A stretch of DNA of 64,000 bases from the NCBI RefSeq assembly GCF_001922985.1, contig NZ_MRUH01000086.1, positions 27,459 through 91,458 on the forward strand, given 5' to 3'. A program made the translations under genes and the position numbers. The notes beneath the pieces were generated by a model, which was not told the origin of the DNA, searched no databases, and saw only the letters and a list, made by a program, of their open reading frames with translations. The DNA comes from Teredinibacter waterburyi (GTDB lineage: Bacteria; Pseudomonadota; Gammaproteobacteria; Pseudomonadales; Cellvibrionaceae). Positions 18,624 to 28,392 of the stretch are shown piece after piece; positions within the stretch are counted from its first letter, which is position 1, and every line of letters starts with the position of its first letter.

Positions 18624-19739
18624 ATGCCCTATTTTCGTGCGGCGATTATCTTTATTACCCTCTGCTTTACCCTTGCGGTTCCTTTTCAGGCGCAAGCGCA
18701 AACTGGTGACGCAGCACGTTTAGAGCGCATCAAAACCTCTCTCGCAGCAAAACAAGAAGCTTTGGCGACTCTGGAAAACCGACTACTCTCCTACGTTGCC
18801 AAGCAGGAAGATGCTACGACCAAACTGGCCAAGGCTGAGCAGGAGCTCGCTGAATCGAGAGCCACGCTGGAAGCCGCAAAAGGCGACGCCTCAGAGGCTG
18901 GCTTACGTCAACTGTCACTGGCTGAAAAGCGTTTAGAATTAGATGAGCGCGGAGTGCTCAATCGCGGCAAGCGCCTCGATAGGATCAATCGTAAAACGGC
19001 AGAGCTAGAAGCAGAAGCAGCGGATCTTCAAGCTGAAATTGCATGGGCTGAGGGCCAGCTTGGTGGCAAAAAAGTAGCTGCAGCACCTAAACCCAAATCA
19101 AAACCCACCCCCAGACCAACGCCACGCCCTGCCGCCGTCGCTGCGCCAAAGCCTACTTTGGCACCCACGCTGGCACCTACGCTTATACCTACAGTAGCAA
19201 AGACGAATCCAGTTACTGCTCCAGCACCAACAATAAAACCAACAACCACTCCGAAACCCGCACTGAAGCCAACACCGCGCCCAGTTGCAGTAGAAGACGA
19301 AATAGAAACAATAGAGCAAGAAGTTGACGAAGCAATTGCGAAACGCCCCAAACTGGTAGCGCCGATTGCACCAACAGCCGCCCCTCTCGCTGACGAGATC
19401 GAGCGCGTATTAACTCCTCGCGAGCGTTATGCCCGCCGGCAAATGAAGCGCTTAAACGATCTGACAAAGGATGCCGACAAAGGCGAACACCGGCGCTACG
19501 ATGAACTCCTTATGAGAGTTGACCGCGATGATGAAATTGAACTGGAATATCTCGGCAACGAGCAGTTCTACGGCGAAGTGAAGATGACAAAAGGTCGACA
19601 CAAATTAACGATTAATTTAAGCCGTTACGTTGTGAATATCCCGAAAGCTGCGGACGGTGATACGTTTGTGGTGATTTATGATACGACAGACCTGAGCGAA
19701 CCCAAGTTTATATTCTTCAATAAGAACTTACTCGACTAA
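18624..19739 (+). CDS. Exported coiled-coil protein with Pro/Thr-rich linker
   Basis: From ATG 18624 (SD AGGAG nine bases upstream) the protein is 371 residues. It has a signal peptide (about 1-26, ending FQAQAQT), a long coiled coil rich in Ala/Glu/Lys/Leu (about 30-150), a Pro/Thr/Ala-rich segment (about 155-235, repeats such as PTLAPTLAPTLIPT), and a C-terminal globular domain of about 120 residues (GEHRRYDELLMRVDRDDEIELEYLGNEQFYG split across strands). I do not recognise the C-terminal domain. The architecture suggests a periplasmic or wall-spanning structural protein. It ends in a strong terminator and stands alone. Confidence 0.75.
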   Translation: MPYFRAAIIFITLCFTLAVPFQAQAQTGDAARLERIKTSLAAKQEALATLENRLLSYVAKQEDATTKLAKAEQELAESRATLEAAKGDASEAGLRQLSLAEKRLELDERGVLNRGKRLDRINRKTAELEAEAADLQAEIAWAEGQLGGKKVAAAPKPKSKPTPRPTPRPAAVAAPKPTLAPTLAPTLIPTVAKTNPVTAPAPTIKPTTTPKPALKPTPRPVAVEDEIETIEQEVDEAIAKRPKLVAPIAPTAAPLADEIERVLTPRERYARRQMKRLNDLTKDADKGEHRRYDELLMRVDRDDEIELEYLGNEQFYGEVKMTKGRHKLTINLSRYVVNIPKAADGDTFVVIYDTTDLSEPKFIFFNKNLLD

Positions 19740-19757
19740 ACTGGCCGCTGTAAAATT

Positions 19758-19786
19758 AAAAAAGCCCCTCATGTAGGGGCTTTTTT
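19758..19786 (+). terminator. Rho-independent terminator
   Basis: The stem GCCCCT/AGGGGC (19764-19780) with a 5-base loop is followed by seven T residues. It ends the coiled-coil protein gene at 19739. Confidence 0.9.
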
Positions 19787-19926
19787 ATTGCTCTTTTGTT
19801 GCTCTCTCAGCTCACGTTTGCCACATCTTCGGTCGAGCCACAATTTAATGATCCAACAACCACGCTTTACTAGCGACAATCAAACCATTCTCACCTGCTC
19901 ATACCTTTGTTCAGCGAACAAAAAGC

Positions 19927-19960
19927 AAAAAAAAAACGGCGAGGAAAGCCTCGCCGTTTT
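19927..19960 (-). terminator. Rho-independent terminator of gapA
   Basis: On the minus strand, AACGGCGAGG and CCTCGCCGTT pair around a short loop and are followed by a T-run of about ten, right after the gapA stop. The space 19787-19926 contains no convincing gene. Confidence 0.9.
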
Positions 19961-19981
19961 CGATCCTACTCGGATTCTAAA

Positions 19982-21396
<1,415 letters not shown>

Positions 21397-22059
21397 TTAA
21401 TTCGAGATTTTTGCTACCGTCGCTCGTGCGATCTCGGTAATAGCCGCCCAATCACCAGCATCAACCAAGGCCTTCGGCGCTAACCAAGTACCGCCAACAC
21501 AGGCAACATTTGGCAATGCCAGATAATCGGAGAAGCTCTCAAAGGTCAAGCCACCGGTAGGGCAAAAGCTGATCTGCGGTAACGGGCCAGCGAATGATTT
21601 TAGCAACGCTAAGCCGCCGACTGCTGCGGCTGGAAAAAGTTTAAAACAGCTTAACCCCTGCTCCATCCCCATCATCACTTCCGACAGAGTCGAAACGCCA
21701 GGCAACAGCTGCACATTTAACTCGTTTGCAGCATCAACCAAGCTTGGGGTGTAACCGGGGGATACAGCAAAATCCACACCGAGTTCGGCAACCGTGTGGA
21801 GCTGGTTAATCGACACGACCGTGCCCACACCAACCTCAATCCCAGAGCATTCGGCTTTGATCATGCGCAGCGCTTCAACTGCAGCATCGGTGCGCAAAGT
21901 AACTTCAATTGCTTTGATACCGCCCGCTTTTAGCGCATTAGCTAAGGGAACTGCATCTTCAACGCGATCAATAACCACAACTGGCATTACACCGAGCGGC
22001 TCTAAATATGCTTTGGGGATTGCCATGATTTGGTCTCTAGCGATTACACATGCGGGCAT
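21397..22059 (-). CDS. eda: KDPG/KHG aldolase
   Basis: The 220-residue class I aldolase splits 2-keto-3-deoxy-6-phosphogluconate to pyruvate and glyceraldehyde-3-phosphate, feeding gapA. Key residues: E52 in IEVTLRT, Schiff-base K140 in CFKLFPA, and the phosphate loop FCPTGG. An internal ATG at 22026 (MAIPKAYLEPL) gives 209 residues and is an equally plausible start; neither has a strong ribosome site. It lies 98 bases after zwf on the same strand. The companion genes edd and pgl are not in the window. Confidence 0.95.
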   Translation of the reverse strand: MPACVIARDQIMAIPKAYLEPLGVMPVVVIDRVEDAVPLANALKAGGIKAIEVTLRTDAAVEALRMIKAECSGIEVGVGTVVSINQLHTVAELGVDFAVSPGYTPSLVDAANELNVQLLPGVSTLSEVMMGMEQGLSCFKLFPAAAVGGLALLKSFAGPLPQISFCPTGGLTFESFSDYLALPNVACVGGTWLAPKALVDAGDWAAITEIARATVAKISN

Positions 22060-22157
22060 CTGAGATAAGGGAATGCTGGCGGTTTGCGCTGTAGCGCCAA
22101 TTTAAGAGGCGAGTACAGAACAAACCGCGAGCGATTATTTTAGTCGAGAGGCAAAAG

Positions 22158-23648
22158 CTAGGTGAGACTGCACCAAAGCTCAAACCCTTCGTTGAGCCAA
22201 CGGCGGCCGTCATTTTCCATCAGCAGATCTGCAGAGCGCGGACCCAAACTTCCAGCGGCATATTCTTCGGGCACAACATTTTTAGCATCCCAGCCCGCAA
22301 AGATTTGGTCGACCCAAGTCCAAGCAGCTTCTACTTCTGCGGCACTAACAAACAAGGTTTGATCGTTGCGCAATACATCGAAGAACAAACGCGAGTAGGC
22401 GTCATGGGTGACCTTTTTGGCTTGCTCTGCAAAAGAGAGATTAAGCACGTCATCCTTCAGTGGAATACCGGCATCCAAGCCCGGCACTTTATTCATAACG
22501 CGAATACTAATACCTTCATCCGGCTGCAATTGAATAATCAACTGGTTAGCCTTGTGCTCGGAGTGGTTAACCGAAAATATCTGATGACGATTTTGCTTAA
22601 ACTGAATCACAATTTCCGAATGGCGCTTATTCAAGCGCTTGCCGGTCCGCAAGTAAATCGGCACACCCGACCAACGCCAATTTTCAATCTCAGCTTTAAT
22701 GGCGACAAATGTCTCAGTTTTGCTGTTGGGGTCGATCTCGTATTTGTCGGACTTTTCTTCTAAGTAGCCTGGCACGATTTCGCCATCGGCATTACCTGAG
22801 CTGTACTGCCCACGGACAGTTAATGTCTCAACTTCATCGTGAGGAATTAAACGCAGTGCATTCAGCACTTTTAATTTTTCTGCTCGAACTGAATCGGCAT
22901 TCAAACATGCCGGCGGTTCCATGGCGACCAAACACAAGACTTGTAGCAAGTGATTTTGCACCATGTCGCGAGTAGCACCCGTTTGGTCATAGAATGCCCA
23001 GCGGTTACCAACACCAACAGATTCGGTGACGGTAATTTGTATATGATCGATGTACTTTGAGTTCCATAACGGCTCAAAAATATCGTTAGCAAAGCGTAAC
23101 GCCAACAAGTTTTGCACCGACTCTTTACCTAAGTAATGGTCGATACGGAATAATTGCTGTTCGGTAAAGGTACGCGATAATTCGTTGTTAATTTCCAAAA
23201 ATGATTCGCGGCTATCACCTAAGGGTTTTTCTACGACTAGACGAGCATTAGCGTGATTTAACCCACACACGTTTAGCGAGTTACAAACAGTGCCAAAAAT
23301 TTTCGGCGGTATCGCCAAATAAATAACTAGCTGATGGTCTTCGGTAAAAAACTCTTGCTTAACGGCAGCTAACTCATCAGGGTTCGTGGCATCACCGCGA
23401 CCAAACCATATTTTGTCTGCAAATCGCTGCCATTTTTCTTCGGAGAAAAGGTCATCACGAATACTTTTTTTCAACCAAGTATGAATTTTTTGGTGAAACT
23501 CTTCACGAGTTTGGCCTGTACGCGCCATGCCGATAATACGTACATCATCCGGCATACAATTGTTGAGCTCGAGAAAATACAGCGATGGGTAAAGTTTACG
23601 CAGTGCGAGATCACCATCACCCCCGACAATTAACAGGTCTGTATTCAT
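22158..23648 (-). CDS. zwf: Glucose-6-phosphate 1-dehydrogenase
   Basis: The 496-residue enzyme catalyses the first oxidative step from glucose-6-phosphate to 6-phosphogluconolactone. The N-terminal nucleotide-binding motif is GGDGDLALRKLYPSLY (the family usually has GASGDL), and the substrate signature RIDHYLGKE is at residues 168-176. The length is normal. It precedes eda, consistent with an Entner-Doudoroff route in which GapA metabolises the product. Confidence 0.98.
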   Translation of the reverse strand: MNTDLLIVGGDGDLALRKLYPSLYFLELNNCMPDDVRIIGMARTGQTREEFHQKIHTWLKKSIRDDLFSEEKWQRFADKIWFGRGDATNPDELAAVKQEFFTEDHQLVIYLAIPPKIFGTVCNSLNVCGLNHANARLVVEKPLGDSRESFLEINNELSRTFTEQQLFRIDHYLGKESVQNLLALRFANDIFEPLWNSKYIDHIQITVTESVGVGNRWAFYDQTGATRDMVQNHLLQVLCLVAMEPPACLNADSVRAEKLKVLNALRLIPHDEVETLTVRGQYSSGNADGEIVPGYLEEKSDKYEIDPNSKTETFVAIKAEIENWRWSGVPIYLRTGKRLNKRHSEIVIQFKQNRHQIFSVNHSEHKANQLIIQLQPDEGISIRVMNKVPGLDAGIPLKDDVLNLSFAEQAKKVTHDAYSRLFFDVLRNDQTLFVSAAEVEAAWTWVDQIFAGWDAKNVVPEEYAAGSLGPRSADLLMENDGRRWLNEGFELWCSLT

Positions 23649-23970
23649 TCCAGTGGGTACCTTGTTTTACGATTACTTCATTGAGTAGTTTTTGGGCGCT
23701 TACTAACTGTTCAAAATATGCGCAGCGAGGGGAAAAGCGCGGCCATTTTAGACTGTGAGTGGAACTCATTTCAACCACCCTACCACTAATAACCCCAGTA
23801 GCCTTGGCTCCAACAGTGGCTATAGATCTAATAGTCTCGCGCAACGAGACAGTATAAATGCCTATAATGGCGCAATTCAGCGTAGGTTCAGGGCACTAAC
23901 GGCAACCTGTCTATATGAAGGCTCGACAATCGACTCGATCAGACCCAGCCTACAACTGCAACTTAAATGG
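23649..23970. other. Divergent region between zwf and the DUF3108 gene
   Basis: This 322-base region drives zwf leftward and the DUF3108 gene rightward. A TATAAT at 23863-23868 (+ strand) could be a -10 box, but I see no convincing -35. An open reading frame continues upstream from 23971 to 23755 on the plus strand, but its sequence looks non-coding (Ser/Asn/Arg-rich, no signal) and I do not include it in the gene. Confidence 0.35.
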
Positions 23971-24801
23971 ATGAGACTTGTGTTTATACCCACTCCGCAC
24001 CCTCGTAGATTTTTTTATGTCCGGAAGCCACTCGGCTATAGTCGACCAGCATTGAGGCGAATTTGCGCCCTCCTGTGCAGCCTATTAATACTTAGCGCCA
24101 ACAGCACGGCTACCCCCGAAACGAACCCTCAGGTGCTATTTCAGGCCCATTACGAAGGGAAATATTCGGGTATGACAATTAAATCTGAGCGCAAGTTAAG
24201 CCGCAACGCCGATAACAGCTACCGGCTCAACTCCGAGGTAAAGAACTTTATCGCCTCTATTCGAGAGTCCAGCGAGTTCAAGCTATCGACGACTGCACAG
24301 CTACAACCCCAGCGTTATGAATACGCGCGTAAAGTACTCGGCTACAAGGCCTACGACAGCATCGACTTCGACTGGCAACAGCAGCAGGCCGACACACAAC
24401 GCAAAGACAAGCCCGAGAGAGCGAGGCGATTAGCGCTGGACGGGAACGAACTTGACCCCGCACTATACCAGCTACAGTTGCAGGCCGACCTATATAACGG
24501 CAAAACAGAACTGCACTATCGCGTCGCAAAAACCAACAAAATTAAACTGCTAGCCTTTGAAATTGTGGGCAAAGACGTGTTCACACTCGGGGAAACAGCG
24601 CACAATACGCTGAAAATTGCACTTATTGATCCTGATACCGATAAAAATACAACAATCTGGGTAATACCCAGCTTAAGCTACCAAATTGCTAAAATTGAGC
24701 ATGTAGAAGAAAATGGCGACGCATTCACCATCCGCTTGACCGGCTTTGACCAACAGGAAGCACTGCTCCATGAGTTCTACCGGAAAACCCTCAACAACTA
24801 A
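23971..24801 (+). CDS. DUF3108 domain protein, exported
   Basis: From ATG 23971 the protein is 276 residues: an N-terminal Arg-rich region and hydrophobic signal segment (about 30-48, ending ANSTA), then a DUF3108-type beta-rich domain with AHYEGKYSGMTIKSERKL, ALDGNELDPALYQLQLQADL, HYRVAKTNKIK and PSLSYQIAKIEHVEENGD. Members are periplasmic proteins of unknown role. The start lacks a good ribosome site, and alternative starts just downstream cannot be excluded. It is 27 bases upstream of the cyclase-FHA gene and likely co-transcribed. Confidence 0.75.
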   Translation: MRLVFIPTPHPRRFFYVRKPLGYSRPALRRICALLCSLLILSANSTATPETNPQVLFQAHYEGKYSGMTIKSERKLSRNADNSYRLNSEVKNFIASIRESSEFKLSTTAQLQPQRYEYARKVLGYKAYDSIDFDWQQQQADTQRKDKPERARRLALDGNELDPALYQLQLQADLYNGKTELHYRVAKTNKIKLLAFEIVGKDVFTLGETAHNTLKIALIDPDTDKNTTIWVIPSLSYQIAKIEHVEENGDAFTIRLTGFDQQEALLHEFYRKTLNN

Positions 24802-24827
24802 CGCTTGGGTATATTAAGCAACCGACT

Positions 24828-25727
24828 ATGACAGCGACACCAAATGGAAAAGATCGGCACTATATCGTGCTGTTCGCTGATATCGTTGGCAGCTCCCGTA
24901 TCTACCAGCAACTCGGAAACTCGCGCGCGCAGCATGAAATCGCCCGTATTTTGGCACTGCTAATTGATATTGCCGAAGAACACGACGGAGAGCTGGTAAA
25001 AACGATTGGCGATGAAATTATGGTCTATTTCCTAGGTTTGGAAGAGGCTTGCCAAGCTGGGATTGCCATGAACCTGCGGATGGAAGACGAAAACCGCCAG
25101 TTGCGCACAGGTATGGCGATGGGGCCATTAATTTTTCATCGCCAAGATGTCTACGGCGACACGGTAAATGCCGCCGCTAGTCTCGTACGAATTGCCAAGC
25201 AACAGCAAATCTTAGTTAACGAAACCCTTTTCGAATCGCTCCCCCCTTGGCTGTTGAGCCACTGCGAACTGTTTGATCGGTTTAAGTACAAAGGCACCGA
25301 CAGCATGGCCTTGGTATACCGCCTAAACTGGAGTGCTGATGCCCCCGGCCCACAGCTCGAAGCCACATTGGTTGGCGCAATAGCGGCAACATCAGATCAT
25401 AGTAGTGTCGAGTTACGTTTAGGACTCGATGGCTCGCCGCTGGTTTACCACGCTAGCGACCCACCGCTGCATATCGGTCGCGACCGTGACTCAGTGCGAC
25501 TGCTCGTAGACGATGCGCGGGTGTCGCGCAATCACGCTACCATTTATTTTAGGCGTGGCAAATTCATATTCGAAGACAACAGCACCAACGGCTCATACAT
25601 GATAGACCCGAGTCGTGCGCCAATTTATTTGCGTCGCGAATCGGCCCCCTTAGGTGAACACGGTCGCATCACCCTCGGCGAACTCGATATGCCGGAACAT
25701 ATCACCATCCACTATAAACTCAGCTAA
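24828..25727 (+). CDS. Class III nucleotide cyclase domain fused to an FHA domain
   Basis: The 299-residue cytosolic protein has a class III adenylate/guanylate cyclase fold at about residues 10-165. Metal-binding Asp are in FADIVGSS and TIGDEIMVYF, with the preceding Lys present, and VYGDTVNAAASL follows. It is joined to a C-terminal FHA phosphopeptide-binding domain (about 205-295) with IGRDRDSVRL, RVSRNHATIYF and NSTNGSYM. The transition-state Arg normally four residues after the Asn of VN-x-x-x-R is Ser here, so cyclase activity is doubtful. It is a likely signalling adaptor; no kinase partner is in the window. Confidence 0.88.
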   Translation: MTATPNGKDRHYIVLFADIVGSSRIYQQLGNSRAQHEIARILALLIDIAEEHDGELVKTIGDEIMVYFLGLEEACQAGIAMNLRMEDENRQLRTGMAMGPLIFHRQDVYGDTVNAAASLVRIAKQQQILVNETLFESLPPWLLSHCELFDRFKYKGTDSMALVYRLNWSADAPGPQLEATLVGAIAATSDHSSVELRLGLDGSPLVYHASDPPLHIGRDRDSVRLLVDDARVSRNHATIYFRRGKFIFEDNSTNGSYMIDPSRAPIYLRRESAPLGEHGRITLGELDMPEHITIHYKLS

Positions 25728-26060
25728 CCTGTTAATAGCCCCCCTTCCTTCACGCTTTATTCGCCGCCAAAACCCAAAAACTAGCACTTTTGATTTAGAT
25801 CTTTTGGCTATGCAACCATAGAAACAAGACAAAACCCATAATAAAGAACCAAAATAGACGCAATCGAGAAGTGCCATGTGTTAGCCAGTACTTACTGCGA
25901 AGCTACTTGCGTTCAAGGGCTAAAGCCAACAGTCATCCAAATCATCCCCAAACGACTAAAAAACCGTCATCTGGTATCGTGAATTGATATAAGAGAGCAC
26001 CTTTTTTATTCTGCCCAAGAGTTTACTCTTAGGTTAAATCGAATTTAAAGGAGGCCCCAG
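25728..26060. other. Intergenic region before the 164-residue exported protein
   Basis: 333 bases without a supportable gene. A TATAAG at about 25988-25993, about 65 bases before the next gene, could be a -10 box, but no -35 is clear. Confidence 0.3.
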
Positions 26061-26555
26061 ATGACCGTAAAAAACCTGCAGCAGCGGCTGGCGGCTGTGA
26101 TCGGCACCTTTATTTTTTATCTCTGCAATCACGGGCACTGCGAACCGGCAAACTACATCAACCCTACATTCCTGCCCAGTGAACACCATATCCCCGTGTA
26201 CTTGCCGGTTAATTTAATGCACAACGAGGCGCTGTTTATGGCCGCGGACATCCGCATAAACAGCACACAAACCAGAGCCAACCAACTACTCAACAATGCC
26301 TGGCTGCGCGAACTAGATGGCAATACCTACTCGGGAATTGCCGCGATTAGAATGTTCCTCCGCTCGAGCTTAAGTGGATTATTCAATCAACCTCAATATT
26401 TAGCCCAAACCAATAGCTTTACCAAATCTGACATTGAACAAGAAATCTTTACCAGCGATTACGACACGCTCGGTTTTAGCGAAGATCTTCGTACCGAATA
26501 CAAGCTGCAGGTTTCTGGAAGTAAATTAAGTTTGGCCCTACAACGTCGGTTTTAG
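26061..26555 (+). CDS. Hypothetical exported protein (164 aa)
   Basis: A strong ribosome site (AGGAGG) precedes the ATG, and an N-terminal signal-like segment (about 10-28) is followed by a mature region with no recognised domain. Conserved-looking features are YINPTFLPSEHHIPVYLPV and FTSDYDTLGFSEDLRTEYKL, and the end is a basic, aromatic terminus (ALQRRF) resembling an outer-membrane or periplasmic beta protein. It is followed by two terminators. The function is unknown; the strong translation signal suggests it is real and possibly abundant. Confidence 0.65.
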   Translation: MTVKNLQQRLAAVIGTFIFYLCNHGHCEPANYINPTFLPSEHHIPVYLPVNLMHNEALFMAADIRINSTQTRANQLLNNAWLRELDGNTYSGIAAIRMFLRSSLSGLFNQPQYLAQTNSFTKSDIEQEIFTSDYDTLGFSEDLRTEYKLQVSGSKLSLALQRRF

Positions 26556-26590
26556 CCGAAACTCTAAGGGCAGATATAGTAACCCCTGAT

Positions 26591-26621
26591 ACAGACGCGC
26601 CCCCAATTGTCGTCTGTTTTT
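26591..26621 (+). terminator. Rho-independent terminator
   Basis: ACAGACG (26591-26597) and CGTCTGT (26611-26617) pair around 13 bases and are followed by T residues, 36 bases after the 26555 stop. Confidence 0.7.
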
Positions 26622-26624
26622 CCT

Positions 26625-26655
26625 AGCCTCTCCCACCCCTGGAGGGGCTTTTTTT
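26625..26655 (+). terminator. Second rho-independent terminator
   Basis: AGCC/GGCT with an inner CCCC/GGGG stem and a loop of TGGA is followed by seven T residues. It stands immediately after the first terminator, giving a tandem stop before the RDD gene. Confidence 0.6.
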
Positions 26656-26811
26656 ATTTAGATAATCGCTTGAAAAAGGTTCGTTCCCCCCCTTAGTAAG
26701 CATTTGGTGTTTGCACCCAAACATCTGGCACTGGTCGACGCCCCGCATTCGCTTTAGAATGCGGCCATCCAAATTGCCCCAAGCACTGCGCTTAGAGACC
26801 ACATCCCTACC

Positions 26812-27306
26812 ATGACAGATACAACCACCCAACAACGCTTCATTAGCGCACCACTTTGGCGTCGTTTCGCCTCGATGGTCTACGATAGTTTTTTAGTCCT
26901 CGCCCTAAGCATGGCCTATGGAGCTCTGATTACATTTATTGCGAGTCAAACGACTGGCGCAGCCAACCAAGGGAATTACACACCGATGGTGAATGGTGCA
27001 GTTGCAAATAGCTTGGTTTTTATCGGCTGGATAGCCGTTATTGCCAGCTTCTACAGCTACTTCTGGTACAGGGCAGGACAATCTACTGGGATGCGAGCTT
27101 GGCGGTTAAAAGTGGTGCAGGCGGATGCATTACCTGAGGTAAAACTCCCCACATTAAAGCAGAGCATAACGCGCGCGTTTTTAGCGCCATTCGCACTGAC
27201 GCTTGCTGGCGCGGGCTATTGGTGGAAGTTTATCGACAGTAACAATGACTGTTGGCACGACCGCTTTAGTGGCACACGAGTCGTGGTAACGGCTAAAGAT
27301 GAATAG
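26812..27306 (+). CDS. RDD family membrane protein
   Basis: The 164-residue protein matches the RDD family: an N-terminal LWRRFASMVYDSFLVL with the Arg-Asp pair region, two to three membrane helices, YRAGQSTGMRAWRLKVV, and a C-terminal SNNDCWHDRFSGTRVVV. RDD proteins are membrane proteins of poorly defined role, some linked to transport. It ends 25 bases from the convergent lptG. Confidence 0.85.
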   Translation: MTDTTTQQRFISAPLWRRFASMVYDSFLVLALSMAYGALITFIASQTTGAANQGNYTPMVNGAVANSLVFIGWIAVIASFYSYFWYRAGQSTGMRAWRLKVVQADALPEVKLPTLKQSITRAFLAPFALTLAGAGYWWKFIDSNNDCWHDRFSGTRVVVTAKDE

Positions 27307-27330
27307 AACGAAAACAGAGCCACTGCAGCG

Positions 27331-28392
27331 TCAACGGGCGCGATAAATCAACAGCCAGCCGTAGCAAAAACACAGCACTATTGGCACCAATACCGCATAC
27401 ATTGGGCTAAACCCCATAATGATTGACATCGGCCCGAGTAGTTTTTGTGCGGTTTGAAAAATGAGGCCGACCAACACGCCAATAAAAACCCGAAACCCCA
27501 TAGTGGTTTGTCGTAGCGGGCCAAAAATAAACGAAATAGCAATCACCACCAAACTCAGCGTTGCCAGAGGCTGTAAGGCTTTTTGCCAAAATGCGAGGCG
27601 ATATTCGCTGGAATCTAAACCCTGCTTATCTTGATATTCAGCGTAAGTGTGTAAGCGCTGCATCGGTAATTCGTCGGGGTTTAACACCAAAACATTGAGT
27701 AAGTCGGGTGATATTTCGGTGTACCATTTGCGTACAGCGAAGGTTTCCTTCTCGATACGATCCCCCTTAAAGTGGGTGATTCGCCCCTCCTGCTCCGTCC
27801 AGTACTCACCTTGGTAAATGGCCGAACCTATAAAACTAGCCTGTTCCAGCTCACCGGCTCTGTCAAAAGCATAGCGGGTAATACCATACAACTTGCCGTT
27901 CGGTAATACCGCGTTAAAGTGCATATATTCATCACCTTCGCGAAACCATAGACCACTTTCACTCTGCAGCGCACGCTCATGGCCCAGTGCTAAATCGCGG
28001 CGAGTATCGGCATATTGATCGGTATAGGGGGCAATGTACTCGCCCAACACAAACCCAATGGCAATAAATACCAGCACCGGCCGCATCACCGCACCAACCA
28101 CCTGAGCAATCGAAACACCTGCCGCTCGCATAACCACTAGCTCACTGCTATTGGCTAATACACCTAGGCCAATTAAACAGCCGACGAGTGCGGCCAAGGG
28201 TAAATAGTCATAAATCGTTGAGGGGATATAGAGAGCGACATAAGTAAGCGCCGCAAAGATATCGTAGTTACCGCGCAAGGTGCTAAGTTGGTCTACCAAG
28301 GCCGCGATTGCATCGAGCGACACAATAACCAACAACACCCCCAGTACAGCCACAAGAACTTGCTGACCGATATAACGCCTTAACCTGCTCAT
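27331..28392 (-). CDS. lptG: LPS export ABC permease LptG
   Basis: The 353-residue inner-membrane subunit of the LptB2FG transporter, which extracts lipopolysaccharide from the inner membrane and passes it to LptC-LptA-LptD. The family layout is six membrane helices (three N-terminal, three C-terminal) around a periplasmic beta-jellyroll. The N-terminal YIGQQVLVAVLGVLLVIV and the ELVVMRAAGVS segment, which forms the coupling helix, are visible. It overlaps lptF by four bases (ATGA), showing translational coupling. Confidence 0.96.
   Translation of the reverse strand: MSRLRRYIGQQVLVAVLGVLLVIVSLDAIAALVDQLSTLRGNYDIFAALTYVALYIPSTIYDYLPLAALVGCLIGLGVLANSSELVVMRAAGVSIAQVVGAVMRPVLVFIAIGFVLGEYIAPYTDQYADTRRDLALGHERALQSESGLWFREGDEYMHFNAVLPNGKLYGITRYAFDRAGELEQASFIGSAIYQGEYWTEQEGRITHFKGDRIEKETFAVRKWYTEISPDLLNVLVLNPDELPMQRLHTYAEYQDKQGLDSSEYRLAFWQKALQPLATLSLVVIAISFIFGPLRQTTMGFRVFIGVLVGLIFQTAQKLLGPMSIIMGFSPMYAVLVPIVLCFCYGWLLIYRAR

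Noticed and set aside
19028..19467. Minus-strand frames across the Pro/Thr segment of the coiled-coil protein
   Set aside because: They are antisense readings of repeat-rich coding sequence without start signals or recognisable product.
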